From NCBI RefSeq assembly GCF_010994275.1, contig NZ_WMCD01000001.1, positions 930,001-994,000 of the forward strand: 64,000 bases of DNA, in the 5' to 3' direction. The DNA comes from Cyclobacterium jeungdonense (GTDB lineage Bacteria > Bacteroidota > Bacteroidia > Cytophagales > Cyclobacteriaceae). Both the position numbers and the translations under genes were made by a program. The notes below the pieces were generated by a model, which saw only the letters and a list, made by a program, of their open reading frames with translations, did no database searches and was not told where the DNA came from. Below, piece by piece: positions 53,880 through 62,555 of the stretch. Numbering within the stretch: position 1 is the first letter of the stretch; the number at the start of each line of letters is the position of its first letter.

Positions 53880-56225
53880 CTATTTTATCCTCGAATACGT
53901 TTCAAAGACATTTCCAGCAAAGAATTTTCCAAAACTGGCAATGGCCTTGATCCCTTCTTCCCTTGATTTGGGATGAATGGCCTTAACTGTTCTTAATTGC
54001 CGTAACAAATCGGCCACCTTAATTACCAGCTTGCCTTTGCCCAGAAGTTTTCCCTCAGGGCCTGTACCCTCGTATAGAGCAATGAAAAGCGTGGTGGTAT
54101 CTTTCCAGGCATCCACCACATAGTCATTTTCAATGTCTTTAAACCCTTCGAAAAAATAGTGGCTTCCATCTGGACTTAACAGCATGGCTGTGTACCTCAT
54201 CTTTTTTCGCTTGCTGCCAGCATCTTCCTGAATAAACAGGTTAAACTCCCCTTGATAGGCGGTCAAAGCTTCTTCGAATAGTGAAGGGATACTCATGGAT
54301 CCCAACATTCTTCCGGGGTGGTTCTCGTTAGTCACAAAATCATCAATATCCTCTGTTTGAATTGTGAGTGTAAATTCAAATGAAGTATTCTCGGCCTGGC
54401 CTTTTTTAAAACCTGAATCAAAATCAGCCGATTCACCCCAACCGATAAAGCCTTTCATCGTTTCCGTAAACTGAACACCCGTACCTGAAGGGCTTTCGCT
54501 GGGGGATTCTCGGTTTATTTCCTCAAATCCATAGGACAGCGAGTATTTTTTTTCTTCGGCGATTAGCTCACAGGCGCGTTCTGCCAGGGCACTAATGGTC
54601 AACAAGGGGTTGGTTCCTACCGGTCTGGGTATGACCGCTCCATCCATGACGTACAATCCCTCATGTAGTGCATTCCCCGTGTCCCCTTCAAATACCTGTC
54701 CCTTATGATCCACTACTCCTAATTCAGCGCTATCTGCCATGCCACAGCCTCCTAAAGGATGTACGGTTACCAGATCGTAGTTCATCAATTGGTTCCAGGT
54801 AGGATTGGGTATCTTTGTACCCCCAAGCGCCTCTGTGGCCTGGTACATTTCACCATTTACCTTTTTAAAAATCTCTTGCTTTCCTACCCCCTCCCAGTTG
54901 ATGGTCAGTTTGCCTTCTTCATTCATCTTTAAAGCTCCGTTGCCATCATCATGTGTCATTACCAGATACACCTGACTTCTTGCCATCGCACCATGAAAGG
55001 GTCCCAAAATTAGGCTACGGATTTCGCGCCATTTTTCTTTAAAATAATCTACAAATCCCCTATCAGAATCCCTACCTACCAAACGGGAAAAAGCAAAAAG
55101 GGCTTTTGGAATGAGACTTCGGATGGGACCGGGAATGGTTCCTTCTTCAAGAGTCATCCCATCTTCCAGCTTCGCCCGCTCCCGCAGGTCAATGACGCTG
55201 GTAATGCAGGGACCAACATTGGCAATTTCGTTCGTTCCCTTTTTTCCAAGTCCGATGCCATTGATCCGTACATCGTTGTTATATCCAAAGCCCAAAACAT
55301 CTCCATTACCCGTAAACCTATGACCTAATTTTTTGGATACCTTCAATCCTAGTTTAGCAGACCGCAACAGAATTTCGGTGGATCCTAAAGAACCAGCACC
55401 AAGGATTACGCTTTTGGCCTGTACAAATAACAGTGGAGCATCAAATAAGTCCCTACCGATGCCTATGGGATGGTAATACACCTGCCAGTACCCGTTAACC
55501 CTTTTAATGTACCGAACATTTATTTCCGTAAAAATTTCCGCACCGTGAGAGCAGGCATCGGGGAGGTAATTCATGGCAGTGGTGTTCTTTGCTCCAATAT
55601 TACAGCCGGTTACACAATCCCCGCAATTCGTACATTTGGGTTGGTGTACGCCGACATGGTTGATTTGATCTTTAAAATTTACATTGATATCGAGGAGGCG
55701 AAATGGGGCCGCCATGTGCGCCGCCGATTTTCTCATCGCCTCTGTCTTTTTCAGCAATGGATAGCCGTTTTCCTTTTCGGGATAGGGATTTGGCTTTAAC
55801 ATTTCCCAGGCCCGGGAAACTCCCCGCTTAAATGACTCCATATCCTCCCGAATAGCAAGGGGCCAGGATTTGTCCTCCATTACTCTTGATTCAGGTTCAA
55901 TGGAAACATTGGCGTTGACCAGGGAGGTGCCTCCCAGACCACAGCCTTTGAAGACATTGATGCCATTACCCATGGTAAATTCATACAACCCGTTTTTTTC
56001 CAGATTGACTGATTTACCTCCGATAAAATTCATTTCGCCCGATGCCTTCCTCAGTGTATCAGGAAATTCCCCCGGTAAAAACTCTTTGCCCTTTTCAAAC
56101 AAGCAAACCGATTGGCCACTTCTTGCCATTCGGGATGCGGCTATGCTGCCCCCATATCCTGAGCCGATGACCACGTAGTCATAAGTGGGTTTGATAGCGG
56201 TTAATGGTTTAGCTAATCTTTTCAT
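53880..56225 (-). CDS. ChoD-like GMC oxidoreductase with 4Fe-4S-type cysteine motif and C-terminal beta domain
   Basis: The protein has 781 residues. An FAD-binding Rossmann motif GSGYGGSIAASRMA starts at residue 21. KGCGLGGTSLVNANVSIEPE is the GMC substrate-domain signature, and PLGGCGMADSAELGVVDHKG with VMDGAVIPRPVGTNPLLTIS forms the C-terminal FAD part. Inserted at 198-208 is C198-TN-C201-GD-C204-VTG-C208, the spacing of a 4Fe-4S ferredoxin site, as in ChoD-type cholesterol oxidases. Residues about 555-781 form an additional domain (GTGVQFTETMKGFIGWGESA) not found in classical GMC enzymes. It is the last gene of a seven-gene operon and overlaps the phosphoesterase by 17 bp. Oxidation of a steroid or lipid alcohol is likely. 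Confidence 0.87.
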   Translation of the reverse strand: MKRLAKPLTAIKPTYDYVVIGSGYGGSIAASRMARSGQSVCLFEKGKEFLPGEFPDTLRKASGEMNFIGGKSVNLEKNGLYEFTMGNGINVFKGCGLGGTSLVNANVSIEPESRVMEDKSWPLAIREDMESFKRGVSRAWEMLKPNPYPEKENGYPLLKKTEAMRKSAAHMAAPFRLLDINVNFKDQINHVGVHQPKCTNCGDCVTGCNIGAKNTTAMNYLPDACSHGAEIFTEINVRYIKRVNGYWQVYYHPIGIGRDLFDAPLLFVQAKSVILGAGSLGSTEILLRSAKLGLKVSKKLGHRFTGNGDVLGFGYNNDVRINGIGLGKKGTNEIANVGPCITSVIDLRERAKLEDGMTLEEGTIPGPIRSLIPKALFAFSRLVGRDSDRGFVDYFKEKWREIRSLILGPFHGAMARSQVYLVMTHDDGNGALKMNEEGKLTINWEGVGKQEIFKKVNGEMYQATEALGGTKIPNPTWNQLMNYDLVTVHPLGGCGMADSAELGVVDHKGQVFEGDTGNALHEGLYVMDGAVIPRPVGTNPLLTISALAERACELIAEEKKYSLSYGFEEINRESPSESPSGTGVQFTETMKGFIGWGESADFDSGFKKGQAENTSFEFTLTIQTEDIDDFVTNENHPGRMLGSMSIPSLFEEALTAYQGEFNLFIQEDAGSKRKKMRYTAMLLSPDGSHYFFEGFKDIENDYVVDAWKDTTTLFIALYEGTGPEGKLLGKGKLVIKVADLLRQLRTVKAIHPKSREEGIKAIASFGKFFAGNVFETYSRIK

Positions 56226-57945
56226 TTTTTATAACTATTGGATCTTCAATCAATTCATAAGATACTGGCCCTCCTTCGAATCGGGGATTTTCTTCGGTAC
56301 CCGTATTTTTCCAGTCGCGCACCACATTTTTTACGCCAATTGGAAAAATAGTTACTCCTTCCTTCGTAATGCAGAGGCGCAAGAAATTTTTGTAGCCCTC
56401 CCAGCGATAAGAAGAGGACGCTTCAGTAATATGGTTTTTTAATACCAGGACACTAAACGTCAGGTAAATACCAAATAAAATTCCACTAATTATGCCCCCT
56501 ACAAGGATCATTTCTGCCATGAATAGGAAAACCTGATCGGGATTATCCACTGCCATACCCAAAGAACCCAGGTTGGTGAAGGAAAATAGCCAGAAGAGAA
56601 AATAAAAATTCACCAGGTGCAGTGCCCCGTGTATGGCCCCCGCAATGTAATTCAGGTTTTTTCTTCCTGATTTGTTATCTGTGAAAAGAAGGATCCCAAC
56701 AAACAGCAGGAAATTTAAAAACAACGCTGCTGGATGGTGACTGATCCCGGAAATAATGACGTGAAAAAATTCCTGTAATTCCCCATCTAATACGTTTAAG
56801 TTTGCCAATTTCTCCATTATTGAATCAGGCCCATCGACATTCGATTGAAGTATCCAGGAAGTAAACGTATGGTAAATGCCAAAGAAAAAAAGCATGGTGA
56901 GGCTGAAATAGGGGAAAATCAAGTTGAGAAAACTAAGTTTAACAGAGGCCTTATGTGAGGGAAACACTTTTTTCAATTCCGAGGGCTGTCCCTTCAAGCT
57001 TTCTATTTCCGGTTTCAAGGTATGCGTAGGGTGCATAAAGGCCCCTCCTCCCCCTGCGGTAATTAATTGACAAGGGTTTTCTTTCCCTTGTACCGTTTCA
57101 TATCGCGCATAATGGTGCAGGTCACCTGTAAGGATCGCTATTATTTGCAGGGATTTGTTTTTTTCTTCGTATTCCTTCTCCCCTTTTCCAAAAAGCACTT
57201 TGTCGATGAAAAACTGCAAACGATCAAAAGACTCGTTTTTTTCATCAAAGGATTTGTAAACCCAAGAGGGTTCCGATGTACACAAAATAATTTTACTTTG
57301 GCTGGTAAATTGTTTTCCTGCAATCTCCCTGAAATAACAGATTTGCGGGTAATCAATATCCGCATTCAGTTGCACATCTACCGCGATCAACCAATAATCA
57401 TGGGGCAATTTGAGCGCAAAATAGCTCCTGCTTTGTTTTGTCTTCCAGTTGCCGAGGGAGCGTTTTTGTGTAAATAATCGAAGAAAATTAGTCAATCCAT
57501 CGTACCAGTCGTGGTTTCCCGGAACGGCAAAGACATCCGGCCTGTTCTGATCTTCCTCATTTTTTGGAAAGGCTGCCTGGTAGGGCCCCCGAAGTCGGTT
57601 GGTATATTCGATAGGTTCAGGAGTTGGGTACACCTCATCTCCTCCCATTACCAGCACCTCCCCTCTTTTCAAGGATTTGCCTCTCAGGGTAAGCGATTCT
57701 CTGGCCAATAACTCCGCTAAAGTATAGGTAGGATTAAACCCATCTCCCAAATCCGATATAAAATCCAGCCAGAATTCCTGTTTCTGCGAATAATCGTAGG
57801 GGTAAATCTCCTGATCCAGAGCTGCCTGCAGTTCTCTCCTGTCAGCAAAATTCCCGAAGACGGATGAAAGTACAGCTTTGACCCCTGTGAATGCCAATTG
57901 TTTGGGATCGTACCAATTGACCATCGGTTTTCTTTCAAACTTCAT
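56209..57945 (-). CDS. Membrane-bound metallophosphoesterase
   Basis: This 578-residue protein has a calcineurin-like core with metal-site motifs ISDLGDGFNPTYT, MGGDEVYPTPEP, VPGNHDWYDGLTNFLRL and AILTGDLHHYARYETVQG. From about residue 340 onward there are at least five membrane helices (FPYFSLTMLFFFGIYHTF, AALFLNFLLFVGILLF, LVNFYFLFWLFSF, ILVGGIISGILFGIYL). The active domain would face the cytosol unless the topology is reversed. It overlaps both the patatin gene upstream (11 bp) and the GMC gene downstream (17 bp). Substrate candidates are phospholipid or isoprenoid phosphates, given the operon; this is inference. Confidence 0.85.
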   Translation of the reverse strand: MKFERKPMVNWYDPKQLAFTGVKAVLSSVFGNFADRRELQAALDQEIYPYDYSQKQEFWLDFISDLGDGFNPTYTLAELLARESLTLRGKSLKRGEVLVMGGDEVYPTPEPIEYTNRLRGPYQAAFPKNEEDQNRPDVFAVPGNHDWYDGLTNFLRLFTQKRSLGNWKTKQSRSYFALKLPHDYWLIAVDVQLNADIDYPQICYFREIAGKQFTSQSKIILCTSEPSWVYKSFDEKNESFDRLQFFIDKVLFGKGEKEYEEKNKSLQIIAILTGDLHHYARYETVQGKENPCQLITAGGGGAFMHPTHTLKPEIESLKGQPSELKKVFPSHKASVKLSFLNLIFPYFSLTMLFFFGIYHTFTSWILQSNVDGPDSIMEKLANLNVLDGELQEFFHVIISGISHHPAALFLNFLLFVGILLFTDNKSGRKNLNYIAGAIHGALHLVNFYFLFWLFSFTNLGSLGMAVDNPDQVFLFMAEMILVGGIISGILFGIYLTFSVLVLKNHITEASSSYRWEGYKNFLRLCITKEGVTIFPIGVKNVVRDWKNTGTEENPRFEGGPVSYELIEDPIVIKNEKIS

Positions 57946-59380
57946 TGTACAACATTTTTTTTATCATTTTTAATTTAAATCCTATTCCTCCGTTACTCCC
58001 GTTGCGCTTCTTTGCCAATGCCCACCAAAATCCCTTTATTCTCGATGCAAAGGACTGAAAGAGGGTACCTTCCATGACGATTTCCGGATCAGCGTCCAGT
58101 TTGGGATACAAAACCAGCTCCAGCTCCTTGAAATCCATACCCAACATCCAATGCCAGGGACTATTGCCATTGAAGCGGGCGACTAATAGATATACCCTGT
58201 TTTCGATAATTATACTCGTTTCTATTTCATAAACAGAAAGTCCGGATTCGTTCTTTTTTCGCTGAAACCGACCCTGGAACCCGCTGTATTCTTGATTTAA
58301 ATGCCCCAAAAAAAGGCTGGTAAAAACATCCATTTGCCCTTTTTCCTCCAAATCAGCGTAGCGTAAAAATACATACAGCGATACGTGGCTGATATTTTCT
58401 TTCCATGTCAATTCGGCAGAAAATTGAAGCCGAAAACCCAGGTGATCCCCAATACCCGGTGTGCTGGTCAGGGTTTCATTCAACAAGGCTCCATTTTCAG
58501 GGATATCCGACAGGTATTTTTTCGCATCCTGGTATCCCATATTTATCAGGTCCCTGGAAGTGATTTTCTTAAAAAATAAATCCGGGTCCAGAGGAAGCGG
58601 AAGTGGCGGGCGTATAAGGTGAACTTTAATCGCCTGCTGTTGTCCGAATGGGGATTCGCCTCGTTTGATATCTTTATTTACCCATTTTATTTGTTCAAAT
58701 TCTTCCCATAAGGCTCCATTAGCGCTCATTTCGATGGAATGTACGTATTGATTCAGTGCACCTGCAAAATAGTCGGGATGGTTTCCAATTCCCCAAACCA
58801 CCCAAATTTCTTCCGCCCCCCTTCTGACTGCTTCCATCAGGTGTGCATCTTTGATCCAAACAGCATCTATAAACCATTCGTCAGCTACTTTTAATGCAGG
58901 CATCACAATAGGTAAGGAAATTCCGGCCAGCAAATGATTTTCATGAAGGTCCTTCGAAGGAATGGCTTGTACCGTTTTTTTCGAAAAATTGCATAAAGAG
59001 AACGTGATTGGAAGTTCCTTTTTTCTTATCTGATCAATTCGAACCTTAAAATGGGGAAGTACCTTGGTTCGAATGGCATCCGTATCTCCCATCCCTTTCA
59101 GTTTCCAGGGAGTCAAATAATCCTTTAATGGAACCGCAGAAATAAAATGGGTCAGATCTAACTGGATCCAGTTATTTCTTAGGTCAGCCACCTGCTGACC
59201 TGATGCGAGCATGGCCGCATTAAAAATACCTCCAGAAGTACCGTCCACGTGATTAAATTCCATGGCTTCTTCTTCTAAAGCCTTTAATACACCCACTTGA
59301 TAAGCAACCCTAATGCCGCCGCCAGCCAAAATCAGTGACTTTTTTGCATCCGTTTCGTTATGGCTTTCCTTTATTAGCAT
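57935..59380 (-). CDS. Patatin-like phospholipase
   Basis: This 481-residue protein has the oxyanion-hole motif LILAGGGIRVAYQVGVLKAL (around 16-35), nucleophile S49 in G-T-S-G-G (HVDGTSGGIFNAAML), and the catalytic Asp in EWFIDAVWIKDA. These are the Ser/Asp dyad blocks of patatin lipid acyl hydrolases. The C-terminal third (about 290-481) carries a beta-rich extension (FRLQFSAELTWKENISHVSL) not typical of the minimal family; it resembles the extra domain of the GMC protein in the operon in style. Overlap of 11 bp with the phosphoesterase gene shows tight coupling. It has no signal peptide, so it is probably cytosolic or membrane-associated. Confidence 0.88.
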   Translation of the reverse strand: MLIKESHNETDAKKSLILAGGGIRVAYQVGVLKALEEEAMEFNHVDGTSGGIFNAAMLASGQQVADLRNNWIQLDLTHFISAVPLKDYLTPWKLKGMGDTDAIRTKVLPHFKVRIDQIRKKELPITFSLCNFSKKTVQAIPSKDLHENHLLAGISLPIVMPALKVADEWFIDAVWIKDAHLMEAVRRGAEEIWVVWGIGNHPDYFAGALNQYVHSIEMSANGALWEEFEQIKWVNKDIKRGESPFGQQQAIKVHLIRPPLPLPLDPDLFFKKITSRDLINMGYQDAKKYLSDIPENGALLNETLTSTPGIGDHLGFRLQFSAELTWKENISHVSLYVFLRYADLEEKGQMDVFTSLFLGHLNQEYSGFQGRFQRKKNESGLSVYEIETSIIIENRVYLLVARFNGNSPWHWMLGMDFKELELVLYPKLDADPEIVMEGTLFQSFASRIKGFWWALAKKRNGSNGGIGFKLKMIKKMLYNEV

Positions 59381-59427
59381 TGTTCTATCTTAGGGGCCTG
59401 TTTGATATAGTTTAGTAAGACAAGAAA

Positions 59428-59847
59428 TTATAATTCGTCGTTTTTTGAACCGAGTAACTTTAGGTAGAGTAAAAAAACAATTCCTGAAAACAAATCAAAA
59501 ATGGCTACTCCTAATGCCAGCGCAGAGAATAATCCTTTAAAAACGCCAATTGCCACTGCGATAAAAGCTCCAAATTTTTGAAGCGCGGACCAGAAAATTA
59601 TTTGTTTATTACTAACAGAACTGTAAACAGCATGCAACACCATCCCACCAAAAAGGGCCATAAACATCCCGACGATGGCAAAGAAATGGGCGGCATCCGG
59701 ACTGCTTCCGGTTTTGCCAACAAACCCCAGAATAAAGGTAGGTTTCACCAACTGAATCAATCCGGAAAAAAGGGTGATAAAGCCTATTAAAACCACCAAA
59801 AGCTCAATGTATCGGCTTGAAATGCCGAAAATTTTATCTTTATTCAT
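59428..59847 (-). CDS. Small four-helix membrane protein, unknown
   Basis: This 139-residue protein has four hydrophobic segments (about 12-33, 50-70, 83-104 and 108-131) and no soluble domain. I recognise no family with confidence. It overlaps the 167-residue membrane protein gene by 8 bp, and the two are probably partners or subunits. It precedes the patatin gene by 47 bp. Function unknown; within this operon it might help lipid or proton movement, but nothing in the sequence supports that directly. Confidence 0.7.
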   Translation of the reverse strand: MNKDKIFGISSRYIELLVVLIGFITLFSGLIQLVKPTFILGFVGKTGSSPDAAHFFAIVGMFMALFGGMVLHAVYSSVSNKQIIFWSALQKFGAFIAVAIGVFKGLFSALALGVAIFDLFSGIVFLLYLKLLGSKNDEL

Positions 59848-60343
59848 GACTTTTCAGTTGATGTTTTGGTTTTGCTTTTGCGATAAAGAAATACATGGTA
59901 ATACCCCACATGAGGGTCAATATGATCCAGCGGATGTCGTTTAGCCACATCCATTCCTGAAGCAGAACCTGGAGGGTGGCTTCGTCGCTTACTCCGGCCT
60001 TAAATTGATTGTTGATGTCCTCGATATAGGCTTGCTGAACAATTACAGGAGCCAAAAGTCCGGGTATCCAGGCGATGGGAACCCAACGTAGGCCTGTGTT
60101 CCATTCGGTGATCAGCATGATCACCAAAGCAGCAGCCATAATGGGAATAGTGATGAAAAAAAATTTCGTTGCCAAATCCGTCTGCGGGATGATGGCATCG
60201 TAGTAATTTTCCAGGTTTAATGTTTTGGGATAATTGGGAAACCAAAAGAAATGCAAGGACCAAAACATCCCCAAATACATGGATGCACAGAAGAAAATAT
60301 AGGCATTATTCAGGTCGAGGAGTGTTTTTTTTACAGGATTCAT
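59840..60343 (-). CDS. Small membrane protein, DUF1772-like
   Basis: This 167-residue protein has four membrane helices (about 14-33, 57-77, 87-104 and 134-154). LGMFWSLHFFWFPNYPKTLN and an acidic loop rich in Asp and Asn (QAYIEDINNQFKAGVSDEAT) separate them. The arrangement weakly resembles DUF1772. It is overlapped by the next gene by 8 bp and lies 21 bp after the decarboxylase-like gene. No enzymatic motif is seen. Confidence 0.65.
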   Translation of the reverse strand: MNPVKKTLLDLNNAYIFFCASMYLGMFWSLHFFWFPNYPKTLNLENYYDAIIPQTDLATKFFFITIPIMAAALVIMLITEWNTGLRWVPIAWIPGLLAPVIVQQAYIEDINNQFKAGVSDEATLQVLLQEWMWLNDIRWIILTLMWGITMYFFIAKAKPKHQLKSHE

Positions 60344-60364
60344 GGTTTTATAAAATAGCTAAAT

Positions 60365-61249
60365 TCAAATTCGGAACTTTTCATAATTGCTAATGGATGG
60401 CGCTGGCAACCATTCCTCACTGAAACCAAGTGGATAGACTGATTCCAATCCTTCCGGCATGCTTTCCGGAGGATCTTCATAGGTCATAAACCAGCATTGG
60501 AAATGGTCATCCAGAATGCCATTGGTTTCAGGCATAAAGGTGGTGAAAAAGGGATCAGGATTTAGGTCAATATGCCGCAAGGAGGCCACCCGGGGATGAT
60601 CGCCAATGAATAGCTTACCCTTTGCTTTTCCGAATAGGTTGATCCCCGCTTTGGATTCAAAATAAATGTAGGAAGCCATGAGCATGTTGCGAAACCGGCA
60701 ATAATTCGTTGCCCCCAATTTCATTTTTATGGATGGCGATTGGGGCTTATCAATTTCAATTCTAAAAGCAAACTGCCCATCCTTTTCATATTGGCTGCTC
60801 ACATGTTCTGGGGTTTCTAAAAAATCCAGGTTGGCCTGGTGTTTTGGCATGCCCCAGATGCCCTTGCCCCCCTTTACGGAAATTTCGCTGCTCACCGGTA
60901 AATCCAGAATATACTGGCCGGTTCCGTAATGCCCCAGCAAAAGGGAATTCAAAAAGCGGGGAGCTGGTTGGGATCCATGCGTACAAGCGATAGCGATGCT
61001 GTATTCAATGTACTTTCCAATGCTGGTGTTCAGGTAATTGATGACTGTAATTAACAGTGCTGCTCTACCATTCGGCAGTTTCAGGGCGTGTATTTCATTA
61101 CCCGGTAACAACTCGTTGGCTTTTTCCCAATCGCAGGAAAAACCAGCCATTAATGCCGGAGATCGGGAAGAGCTTACCGGCATTTGGTACGGTATCCCAT
61201 CTACAAGGGCATACCTTCCGGTGTATCGTTTGATTCTCTTGGGGGGCAT
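60365..61249 (-). CDS. Acetoacetate-decarboxylase-family protein
   Basis: This 294-residue protein matches the ADC fold: PALMAGFSCDWEKANELLPG, NYLNTSIGKYIEYSIAIACT, and KGGKGIWGMPKHQANLDFLE. In acetoacetate decarboxylase the Schiff-base lysine is followed by a second lysine in a Gly-x-Pro-Lys-Lys sequence. Here the first is kept (K136), but the second is His137. A changed active-site charge suggests a different substrate or aldol-type chemistry, as reported for other ADC-like enzymes. It sits 9 bp after the alpha/beta hydrolase gene. It probably handles a keto acid or ketone derived from the hydrolase or GMC reaction; this is inference. Confidence 0.8.
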   Translation of the reverse strand: MPPKRIKRYTGRYALVDGIPYQMPVSSSRSPALMAGFSCDWEKANELLPGNEIHALKLPNGRAALLITVINYLNTSIGKYIEYSIAIACTHGSQPAPRFLNSLLLGHYGTGQYILDLPVSSEISVKGGKGIWGMPKHQANLDFLETPEHVSSQYEKDGQFAFRIEIDKPQSPSIKMKLGATNYCRFRNMLMASYIYFESKAGINLFGKAKGKLFIGDHPRVASLRHIDLNPDPFFTTFMPETNGILDDHFQCWFMTYEDPPESMPEGLESVYPLGFSEEWLPAPSISNYEKFRI

Positions 61250-61258
61250 ACGTGGATA

Positions 61259-62272
61259 TTAACCAAGTTCTAACTCGTTTATCATTTTTGGAAACACATC
61301 GATGTGTGCATTTTTCCCGAAAAATACATCCAAATGACTGTAGCCTTCCAAAAGATACAACTTATGGAATCCGGGCTTCGTACTTTCGAGAAACCGAAAT
61401 GTTTTTTCCTGGCTTTCTGACAAAAAACATTTGTTCTTTTTTCCTCCAAATAAAACCATTCTTGCAGCCGTTTTAGGAGGATCTGATACGTAATCAACTG
61501 CTTCATCATTATCCGGTGTCAACGCCCCGTGCCGCACACATTTTTGCATGTGTCTGAAAAAGGAAAGAGGAACATGGGCAAATTCATACTGAATCCATTC
61601 CTTGGTTTTTTCGTCCAGATTTTCCAATTCCCAGAGGGCTGGAAAACCGGAACCGTAGGTGAAGCTAACCATTTTACCTACCGTAGAGTCATTTTCCCAA
61701 TGAGTGGCTTTCACAAAGGCCAAAATTAATTTAGATTTAAAATCGGGAGCCGTAAGGCCCCATTGCGGATCGAAATAATTGAAGAACCTACTGACAATAG
61801 GAACCAAAAGGTTTAACTTAAATTTCGAAAAAGCAGGCACGATGGGATGAAGCGATACCGCATTGCTGATAATCAATTTTACTTCCGGAATCAGCCCCAT
61901 TACCGCAGACATCATAAAACTGGTACTGCCCTGGCAGTGTATAATGGCTTTTATCTCTTTTGATCCTGTGAGTTCACTCACTTTTTTTACCGCCGCTGGA
62001 TGATCATTTCGGGCTACCTGATCCAGGTTCCACTCGTTAGGCTCCAGGTGAATACTCCCTCGCCAATTTTCTAACCAAACGTCGTATCCCTCTGCAGCTA
62101 ATTGGTAAATGATATTATTTTTAGAGGGAGGATTAAAAATATTACTACTTACGCCCGCACCGTGCACCAGCATGACCGGTCCTTTTGTAGCTTTATTTGA
62201 TTTAAAATGCTTTAAATCGCAAATAAACCCATCCAAGGCTTTAAATTCTATTGTCTCAAAATAAGCCGTCAT
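61259..62272 (-). CDS. Alpha/beta hydrolase with atypical nucleophile motif
   Basis: This 337-residue protein has an oxyanion loop HGAG (37-40) after VMLVHGAGVSSNIFNPPS. The nucleophile elbow is Q-G-S116-T-S (IIHCQGSTSFMMSAVMG) instead of the usual GxSxG. A C-terminal catalytic histidine lies in LLEGYSHLDVFFGKNAH. No signal peptide is seen. It resembles the esterase half of cholesterol-oxidase-associated hydrolases, consistent with the ChoD-like gene at the end of the operon. It is the first gene of the operon, with the -7-like promoter element at 62302-62309. Confidence 0.83.
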   Translation of the reverse strand: MTAYFETIEFKALDGFICDLKHFKSNKATKGPVMLVHGAGVSSNIFNPPSKNNIIYQLAAEGYDVWLENWRGSIHLEPNEWNLDQVARNDHPAAVKKVSELTGSKEIKAIIHCQGSTSFMMSAVMGLIPEVKLIISNAVSLHPIVPAFSKFKLNLLVPIVSRFFNYFDPQWGLTAPDFKSKLILAFVKATHWENDSTVGKMVSFTYGSGFPALWELENLDEKTKEWIQYEFAHVPLSFFRHMQKCVRHGALTPDNDEAVDYVSDPPKTAARMVLFGGKKNKCFLSESQEKTFRFLESTKPGFHKLYLLEGYSHLDVFFGKNAHIDVFPKMINELELG

Positions 62273-62301
62273 ATAAATTATTTTTCAATGGATTAATTTA
62301 A

Positions 62302-62309
62302 CAAAATTA
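62302..62309 (-). promoter_or_regulatory. Possible -7 element for the lipid operon
   Basis: TAATTTTG on the minus strand, 30 bp before the ATG at 62272, matches TAnnTTTG. The nearest TTG upstream is 35 bp away rather than 19-20, so the promoter call is weak. Confidence 0.3.
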
Positions 62310-62381
62310 AATCGATTTTTCATGCTTATTTTCGCGATATTTTCCAATAAAAATAAGGCATATCCATTTAATTGCTTACTT

Positions 62382-62411
62382 CTGATGGTTAAAAAAAAAA
62401 TTCTACCTTTG
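62382..62411 (+). promoter_or_regulatory. Bacteroidota-type promoter
   Basis: TTG (62382-62384), exactly 19 bases, then TACCTTTG (62404-62411), a full match to TTG-N19-TAnnTTTG on the plus strand. It drives the small coupled frame at 62436 and/or the NTF2-like lipoprotein at 62552. Confidence 0.65.
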
Positions 62412-62435
62412 ATTCAAACTATTCTTATTTAAACC

Positions 62436-62555
62436 ATGAAATCGAGCATGACGTACCCGTCACACACTGGGATGATTATCAACCATGCGAGATTCTACCG
62501 ATTTAATATCGGGACAGGCTATGTGGCCTTTGAAAAGCAAAAGATAAACATATGA
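62436..62555 (+). CDS. Possible 39-residue leader peptide coupled to the NTF2-like gene
   Basis: A 39-codon frame (MKSSMTYPSHTGMIINHARF, then YRFNIGTGYVAFEKQKINI) starts 24 bp after the promoter's -7 element and ends with a TGA that overlaps the ATG of the next gene. The overlap suggests translational coupling. Part of the frame (around 62505-62520) shares the TCGGGACAGGCT string with the palindromic element at 9302-9324, so it may be a repeat fragment instead. I see no family match. Confidence 0.3.
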   Translation: MKSSMTYPSHTGMIINHARFYRFNIGTGYVAFEKQKINI

